Assembly: GCA_965369605.1 (NCBI GenBank)
Contig: CBDURE010000109.1
Span: forward strand, 1 to 11,830
Length of the DNA stretch: 11,830 bases
Reading direction: 5' to 3'
DNA from: JAGGVT01 sp965369605
Lineage (GTDB): Bacteria; JAJVIF01; JAGGVT01
Under the pieces are notes generated by a model, which worked only from the letters and a program-made list of their open reading frames with translations, was not told the DNA's origin and searched no databases. The position numbers and the translations under genes were made by a program. The stretch's first letter is position 1, and the number at the start of each line of letters is the position of its first letter. Shown one piece after another: positions 8,201 through 11,830 of the stretch.

Positions 8201-9811
8201 GACATTTACACTGTTAGCAGAGGTGGAACAACTTTTCCGACAAACATTACCACCAGCCCTGAAAACGAGTTATTCCCATCCTGGGGCTGGGGAGAGACAA
8301 CTGTAGCGACCCAGGCCGATGGCGATCCCGGCGGAGCGCCAGGCACTGCGGTTACATATCCAGATGGCGCAATTAACCCGGATGGTGATCCGTGGAATGA
8401 GACATATCGAGAGGAACTCGCTCAGGTGATTCAGGAAGCATCGCTGGCATTCAGGGAAAGCCTCGACGAGGGTGATGACCAGAACTGGAGATTTATGGAT
8501 CTCCCCGTCATGCCTCAACACGTGGTTGATCAGATGCAAATGTGCGCGGATGTCCTTTCTTTCAGGCCATCCTATACACCGCTTCTTGCTGGTGAGGACC
8601 CGTTCACCTTTATCCCGCAGGCATACCCCGGAAAAGTGAATATAAATACCGCGCCTCGAAGTGTGCTTAGAGCGTTATTCCTTCTGATGTTCCAGGGAGC
8701 GGTTTATCAGGACAGTAATAATGAGTTTCATGGATCAGCGCCATTGGTTGAGAGTACAATTTCAATGATGACAACTCCAATCAACCTTGCCTATGACAGA
8801 ACATCAAATGTTGAAAGGCTTTACGCTCTCGCGATAGCTGACACATACGCGCATCAGGTTGATGAATACCGCAGATGGATTTATAACAACCGGTCAAGAT
8901 CATTCGAATCTCAATGTTACGACAACAATAGCCATTCCTTCTCCATTACACGTGAAACGGTTCCCGATAATTTGATATTCCTGGTGGACGGTGGAGACAC
9001 CGGTAAGAATTACCGTGCCAATCCATTCGCACCGTATGACCTCGATGATGATCCATTCACAAAAGATCGCCCGTTGTACGACCCCGAACCGCCGTTTAGA
9101 AATATCGCCGACCTGTTCAATGTCCAGCTTTACAACGGCGAATTGCCGGTTAACTGGCTGTTGGAGGGTTACGACAACGATTACGGTCCTGATCCTGAAG
9201 AAACTGTCTCACTTGACGGCAACAACAGGTATGTTGTTCCGACGCCGTGCAATTTGCAAGTGGATCCTGTCGATGAGGCATCTTTTATGGGTTCGGATGG
9301 TATTCTCGACGGTCCCAACGCTCTTGCGGTTTGGGGACCAATATACCAGACAGAATTCTCGGTTACATTTGGGCTTCATGGCATAGATCCCGAACAGATT
9401 TTAAGCCCGTATGAACCGGGTAATAGTACGGCACCGAAAAATCCGGACAGTATCTTCTATAAACAGCAACGCTTCAGATTATTCAGCGCTGATGATTTCA
9501 AGTGGATAAGCCCGTACATTACAACGAGAAGTTACGTTTATCGTGTTGAATCACGCGGTACGGTGCGAGTCGCAAACGGAACGAGCAAGCTTGATGTTTC
9601 CCGCGACAAATTCTGGATCGTTGATTTCGGCGCTGAAAACTATCTCAGCTATGAAACAACCGGCTGGGAATTTGACAACGCTGAAATTATTGACCAGCGA
9701 GTTCTCATGAACAACAGTTCAAACCAACCTTACGCAATCAAAGCGTTTGAAGAGGTTCCGGTTGACGGCGTCCGTCTCACACGCGGTTCATTCACACCGC
9801 CAAAGACATAG
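5222..9811 (+). CDS. Giant GspK/PilX-like tip pseudopilin with internal TolB-type (PD40) beta-propeller (1529 aa)
   Basis: The N-terminus has a basic leader of 25 residues ending in ENEKG, then IVLAAVLIFISLILPVTLII (26-45) and HEADKGFDVALAAL, the GspK/PilX pattern. Position +5 is Ala rather than Glu, as in GspK. GspK-type core motifs follow: DESARFNLNT (370-379) and GKVNINTAP (1137-1145) with VLRAL after it, then PFRNIADLF. A C-terminal ITTRSYVYRVESRG (from about 1433) resembles the last GspK strand. Between the two NxN motifs lies a run of PD40/TolB-like blades beginning CDIDFSGTKLMF (755), HPSYNSEG (796), SPDWSP (859), YPDFSPDG (917), APDWDPHG (971) and FPSW (1018). Canonical GspK is about 320 residues. 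Three EF-hand-like loops occur at 293, 481 and 642. The ATG at 5222 was chosen over GTG 5213 because that GTG lies inside the AGGTGA Shine-Dalgarno site. GspK caps the pseudopilus tip, so the propeller would be displayed there (inference). Confidence 0.82.
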   Translation: MRLPQMAIINMIRKRLSEPFENEKGIVLAAVLIFISLILPVTLIILNTIEIETMLPTNEGYSKIALHEADKGFDVALAALMEDNQGGFYGDYIVDPTRHVPDHFPLLIEPNDAYYVPGMARGRHDIDYLAESWARHPDNFTYFMAEHSRENEFHPSFNSDPPGNLDEYSVPTRWIMMNVPFGMDDHGERTFNDDYNTLSDILLPMDIFRGAGQVTPINAYAADTDDVDEDQAPAVYVTENWHMSSSHPDYVKPNYIARPASYFRNTNPGEAAGSVVYNNEIEDALVYDGRLDDIDDNGVWGEDDKNQYLNNPVLQEAVLNSEWSNLHFGPGNMTARNKEYKPLPGSVTQYPVGSSGDDYLPAWFQSITSDESARFNLNTIMNIIFQGVNYDYNSNGASLEVPLARYDDFGGNTVGSWRNVMTDDDNANYSNYLIARDMVTALLMEDRELTSLDRFNLAQKKADWILSNMLIVRERLDLNYDADGNGEEDLSDIPDPDMTDEDYLNPEDPIEMLTDRLINGRGRMGDATRPNQGTWQVYNNPKDFLNDPGRRYYDDINNPTLPCWPLAMEDFETLNRTCTVYTYDTEHIADAETSSFFADHHDYRINFNECNEDDYFVNILFKNFLGIERTKSLFRWRDGLVDLNNDGDLNDEYILQPVKDPVTAEAETNMNVDSQPVSQITYRERNHRNFQEPANPAYPAMLNVPDLGTLAMVPMSVRATQIIASIDGAGLSSFEPTNIGGPGDPIPNTDDGLSCDIDFSGTKLMFDTLNALEDMYEVDIPRGIVLTQMSNAEGYHPSYNSEGTQFVYVDKDTGMGDQTLSVYDIPSDSRVSTNWNSHIPLASMSIPLGPGGDFFQAASPDWSPIANTIAFAGGGELDFAGDPLTEHTDIYMVRLDGPTAGIPDNITNLPDGFFALYPDFSPDGEWIAYTLINFNELFPPPVGNAFMIIIQNLVDNRREVVVVRPDLFMLAPDWDPHGNRLCFMGVPIFGGSTDIYTVSRGGTTFPTNITTSPENELFPSWGWGETTVATQADGDPGGAPGTAVTYPDGAINPDGDPWNETYREELAQVIQEASLAFRESLDEGDDQNWRFMDLPVMPQHVVDQMQMCADVLSFRPSYTPLLAGEDPFTFIPQAYPGKVNINTAPRSVLRALFLLMFQGAVYQDSNNEFHGSAPLVESTISMMTTPINLAYDRTSNVERLYALAIADTYAHQVDEYRRWIYNNRSRSFESQCYDNNSHSFSITRETVPDNLIFLVDGGDTGKNYRANPFAPYDLDDDPFTKDRPLYDPEPPFRNIADLFNVQLYNGELPVNWLLEGYDNDYGPDPEETVSLDGNNRYVVPTPCNLQVDPVDEASFMGSDGILDGPNALAVWGPIYQTEFSVTFGLHGIDPEQILSPYEPGNSTAPKNPDSIFYKQQRFRLFSADDFKWISPYITTRSYVYRVESRGTVRVANGTSKLDVSRDKFWIVDFGAENYLSYETTGWEFDNAEIIDQRVLMNNSSNQPYAIKAFEEVPVDGVRLTRGSFTPPKT

Positions 9812-9837
9812 ATGCAACTTACATTTGATATTTACTC

Positions 9838-9861
9838 GGCGGCTATTAGCCGCCTTTTTTT
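9838..9861 (+). terminator. Rho-independent terminator after the pseudopilin operon
   Basis: The sequence GGCGGC (9838-9843), loop TATTA, GCCGCC (9849-9854) makes a perfect 6-pair GC stem. It extends to 8 pairs on paper and is followed by seven T residues (9855-9861). It lies 26 bases after the TAG of the GspK-like gene and marks the end of the transcript. Confidence 0.92.
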
Positions 9862-9900
9862 ATTTGTGTAAAATGCAACTTGTGAATAGGACAGAATCTT

Positions 9901-10109
9901 CGTAGGGGTGCTGCTTGGAAGCTGCCTCAGAATTTAGGATTATGTACGAAAGATTGTCATTCTGAGCGAAGCGAAGAATCTATACGTTGCGGTGTTAATG
10001 ATTAAACCTGACAAAAATAATCCCCGCTGTCCAGGAGAGATTCTTCGCTTCGCTCAGAATGACAGAAAAAGACGGGTTCTGAGACAGTATTCCAAGCGTC
10101 GCTCCTACG
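9901..10109. repeat. Nested inverted-repeat element (REP/MITE-like)
   Basis: The inner arms are 27 bases each and perfect: 9955-9981 reads TGTCATTCTGAGCGAAGCGA and so on, and 10038-10064 is its exact reverse complement. The loop is 56 bases. Outside them, 9901-9932 and 10077-10109 form a second, imperfect pair (about 26 of 33 positions, sharing CGTAGG, GCTTGGAA and CTCAGAA). The arms are separated by 22 bases on the left and 12 on the right. No protein frame is present. Intergenic repeats with a GAGCGAAGCGAAGAAT core are common in many bacterial genomes, so this is probably one copy of a dispersed family. Transposase-driven mobility, RNA-level function or transcription termination are all possible. 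No clear target-site duplication was found. Confidence 0.85.
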
Positions 10110-10166
10110 TTCAGAATGATAAAAACAAGCGCATTCAAACCGATTAAGAAAGATATTTTCTGTTTG

Positions 10167-10177
10167 TGTTATATAAT
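10167..10177 (+). promoter_or_regulatory. Candidate promoter (-10 region) for the diguanylate cyclase gene
   Basis: TGTTATATAAT contains a perfect TATAAT at 10172-10177, or alternatively an extended -10 of the form TG-T-TATATA at 10167-10175. No good -35 box lies 16-18 bases upstream, which would suit an extended -10 promoter. The predicted transcription start near 10184 would leave a leader of about 40 bases before the ATG at 10222. AT-rich sequence makes such boxes common, so confidence is moderate. Confidence 0.4.
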
Positions 10178-10221
10178 ATTAGGAGAAACAAATCCTGGCA
10201 TCATGGTTGGATATTATTTAC

Positions 10222-11766
10222 ATGAATCCAGCTGAGGTAAGTGAAATTACAGACAAGAAAATCGATAATTCAACGGAAACCTATCGTATTGTAATCGGGA
10301 TAAATACGCTAACTGACCTTGCAACTCTCAAAAACGAGCTTGGAAAGCAACATGACGTCGTTGAGGTTAACGACGGGCTTAAGCTGCTTCAATCCCTGCA
10401 TCAACACAAGCCGCATCTGGTTATTCTGGAATCGGACCTTGCAACAATATCCGGATTTCAAATCGCCCATATCATGAGAAGACATCATGATCTCACGAAT
10501 ATTCCACTGATGATGATAGTCAGCCAGGACTATCAAATCGGGGAATTCTGGGCAGGTGAAATGCAATTGGAATATTGCAGGAATTCGACTGATATGAAAT
10601 TCAACGAGATGCTCAGCATTGCGATTAAACTGGCTGAAAAACACGCCTCTAACAGTATTGATGATGAAACATGGTTGAATATTAGAAGCGAGTTTTCAGG
10701 TTATTCGTTTGTTGAAAACTACTCTCAATTGTTTGATCAGTCCCTGATTGAGGGAGCAATTACCAGTCGTATCGCCCTGCTTGCGCAGGAACCAGCTGAT
10801 TTAAGAAAAATGGCCCGTTCGATAATGCATCTGCTTGGAAACATTCTGGAATACTCCTCTGGCGCGATTCAGATTTTCCGTAACAACGAAATTTTCAGTT
10901 TCACTGATAAGAAAATGTCTGACGGTGCCAAACTTGCTTTCCTGCAGGAAGCTGTGGAATACAGTGAAATATACAAGCCGGTTGACGTTCCCGAATTCAC
11001 CGAGGAACCAACTGAAATCCCTCTTGGTACGTTTCCGCAAAGAAACCATACTGAATCCGGAAGCCCGACCATTTTCACAGTGCCACTTGAGGCGCGTCAC
11101 ACAACGCTTGGCACACTTACATTAAAAACATTCAAAACCGCGGCAAGACAGGATTACTATCTGAAAACGCTTCATTTGATGGCGTATCACATTTCGCTTG
11201 CACTGAACAACGCGCTCTTGTATCAGGAGATTCATCGCCTTTCAACCGTGGATGAACTGACAGGACTTCCGAATCGGCGCGCGTTCTATGAGGATTTTAA
11301 AAACGAACTGGTCAGGTGCAAACGTTTTAACGACACGCTGTCCCTTGCAATGCTCGACATCGACAATTTCAAATGTGTAAACGACACTTACGGACATTTG
11401 CAGGGTGATGTTGTTCTGAAAAGTGTCGCGAGTGTTTTCAGCTCAAGCATCAGGGACAAGGTCGATATAATCGCGCGTTACGGCGGTGAGGAATTCGTGA
11501 TTCTTCTTCCGCGAACCAACCTTAAAAGCGCAAGAGCCGTGGTTGATCGTCTTCATAAGGCCATTGAAAATCATCCAATAGACATTCTTGAATCCGATGA
11601 GAAAATGCATATTACTGTTTCCGTAGGACTTGTCTGTCTCGAAAAAGGTGCGAACTATTCACTGGACAACATAATCAACACCGCGGACAAGGCGTTGTAC
11701 GAGGCGAAAGAAACAGGCCGTAACAGAATTGTGGAAAGCTCATTAGAAAAAATAGAAGAGAGTTAG
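10222..11766 (+). CDS. Diguanylate cyclase: degenerate receiver, GAF-like domain, GGDEF domain (514 aa)
   Basis: This cytosolic protein should convert two GTP to cyclic di-GMP. Residues about 18-138 have a receiver-like pattern, but LVILESDLATISGF puts Glu70 where the phosphoacceptor Asp should be, there is no acidic pair after the first strand, and the usual Lys is Asn (EYCRNST). A GAF-like region spans about 175-335 and ends in the coiled linker ALLYQEIHRLSTVDELTGLPNR. The GGDEF domain (344-505) has DELTGLPNRRAFY, LDIDNFKCVNDTYGH (metal Asp379), the active-site GGEEF at 421-425 and ADKALYEAKETGRN, so it looks catalytically intact. The RxxD inhibitory site is not in register (DKVD, with the Arg one residue too early). 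The start is uncertain: ATG 10222 has only TTGGA at 10207-10211, while in-frame TTG 10207 and CTG 10195 (9 bases after AGGAG) are alternatives. It has its own promoter candidate and is not part of the pilin operon. Confidence 0.9.
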   Translation: MNPAEVSEITDKKIDNSTETYRIVIGINTLTDLATLKNELGKQHDVVEVNDGLKLLQSLHQHKPHLVILESDLATISGFQIAHIMRRHHDLTNIPLMMIVSQDYQIGEFWAGEMQLEYCRNSTDMKFNEMLSIAIKLAEKHASNSIDDETWLNIRSEFSGYSFVENYSQLFDQSLIEGAITSRIALLAQEPADLRKMARSIMHLLGNILEYSSGAIQIFRNNEIFSFTDKKMSDGAKLAFLQEAVEYSEIYKPVDVPEFTEEPTEIPLGTFPQRNHTESGSPTIFTVPLEARHTTLGTLTLKTFKTAARQDYYLKTLHLMAYHISLALNNALLYQEIHRLSTVDELTGLPNRRAFYEDFKNELVRCKRFNDTLSLAMLDIDNFKCVNDTYGHLQGDVVLKSVASVFSSSIRDKVDIIARYGGEEFVILLPRTNLKSARAVVDRLHKAIENHPIDILESDEKMHITVSVGLVCLEKGANYSLDNIINTADKALYEAKETGRNRIVESSLEKIEES

Positions 11767-11830
11767 AAAGTTAGCAAGTTAGTAGGTTAGTAAGTTAGTA
11801 GGTTAGTAAGTTAGTAGGTTAGTAAGTTAG
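11762..11830 (+). repeat. Tandem array of an 8-base unit (GTTAGTAR), running off the right edge
   Basis: GTTAG recurs exactly every 8 bases at 11762, 11770, 11778, 11786, 11794, 11802, 11810, 11818 and 11826. After two variant units (GTTAGAAA, GTTAGCAA) the array alternates GTTAGTAG and GTTAGTAA, a 16-base super-unit. The first unit includes the TAG stop codon of the diguanylate cyclase gene. The unit length is not a multiple of three, so stop codons fall in every frame on both strands. The right end of the array is outside the window. Confidence 0.93.

Larger units (their letters stand above)
9812..10206. other. Gene-free interval: terminator, inverted-repeat element, candidate promoter
   Basis: No open frame with a believable start and ribosome site is visible on either strand. 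The interval is accounted for by the terminator at 9838-9861, a nested inverted-repeat element at about 9901-10109, and an AT-rich tract with a -10-like box near 10170 before the diguanylate cyclase gene. Confidence 0.7.

Noticed and set aside
9955..10064. CRISPR array or tRNA-like structure at the inverted repeat
   Set aside because: There are only two copies of the arm and they are in opposite orientation, so it is not a CRISPR. No tRNA arms or anticodon loop can be drawn.
11762..11830. Array as a telomere-like or CRISPR repeat
   Set aside because: The units are 8 bases with no spacers, in an ordinary bacterial context right after a gene. A simple tandem repeat explains it.

Overview
The window holds a one-directional (+ strand) cluster of five genes for type IV pilin-like or pseudopilin proteins, followed by a separately transcribed diguanylate cyclase gene. 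Four of the five have their N-termini in view. Three of those carry the class III (prepilin) signature G^FTLVE followed by a hydrophobic helix. The fifth gene has a GspK/PilX-type variant without the +5 glutamate. A pseudopilin cluster implies an envelope-spanning type II secretion or type IV pilus machine, so the cell is most likely a diderm bacterium. Base composition is moderate and Shine-Dalgarno sites are clear (AGGTGA, GAGGTGA, AAGGA). The proteins are far longer than their proteobacterial counterparts, which suggests an uncultivated or deep-branching lineage. I cannot name the organism.

Layout: 2-856, the C-terminal part of a FimT/GspH-like protein that runs off the left edge. 913-2346, a GspI/PilV-like protein. 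2411-3463, a GspG-like protein, the major-pseudopilin type. 3520-5166, a GspJ/PilW-like protein. 5222-9811, a giant GspK/PilX-like protein of 1529 residues that contains a TolB-type (PD40) beta-propeller. The gaps between these genes are 46-64 bases, and the only strong terminator lies after the last one (9838-9861). They are therefore probably one operon of order H-I-G-J-K. In known systems H, I, J and K form the tip that primes pilus assembly and contacts cargo, so this looks like a specialised, enlarged tip complex. No ATPase, secretin, platform protein or prepilin peptidase is in the window.

Bases 9812-10206 hold no gene. They contain the terminator, a nested inverted-repeat element of about 210 bases with perfect 27-base inner arms, and a candidate promoter for the next gene.

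Bases 10222-11766 encode a degenerate receiver-GAF-GGDEF protein that should make cyclic di-GMP. Cyclic di-GMP often controls pili and secretion, but the terminator and repeat element separate this gene from the pilin operon, so a functional link is only inferred. From the stop codon to the right edge there is a tandem array of an 8-base unit.

The most notable points are the beta-propeller inside a GspK-like tip protein, six EF-hand-like calcium loops spread over three pseudopilins, a cluster of small inverted repeats around the start of the giant gene, and a pseudo-receiver with Glu in place of the phosphoacceptor Asp.
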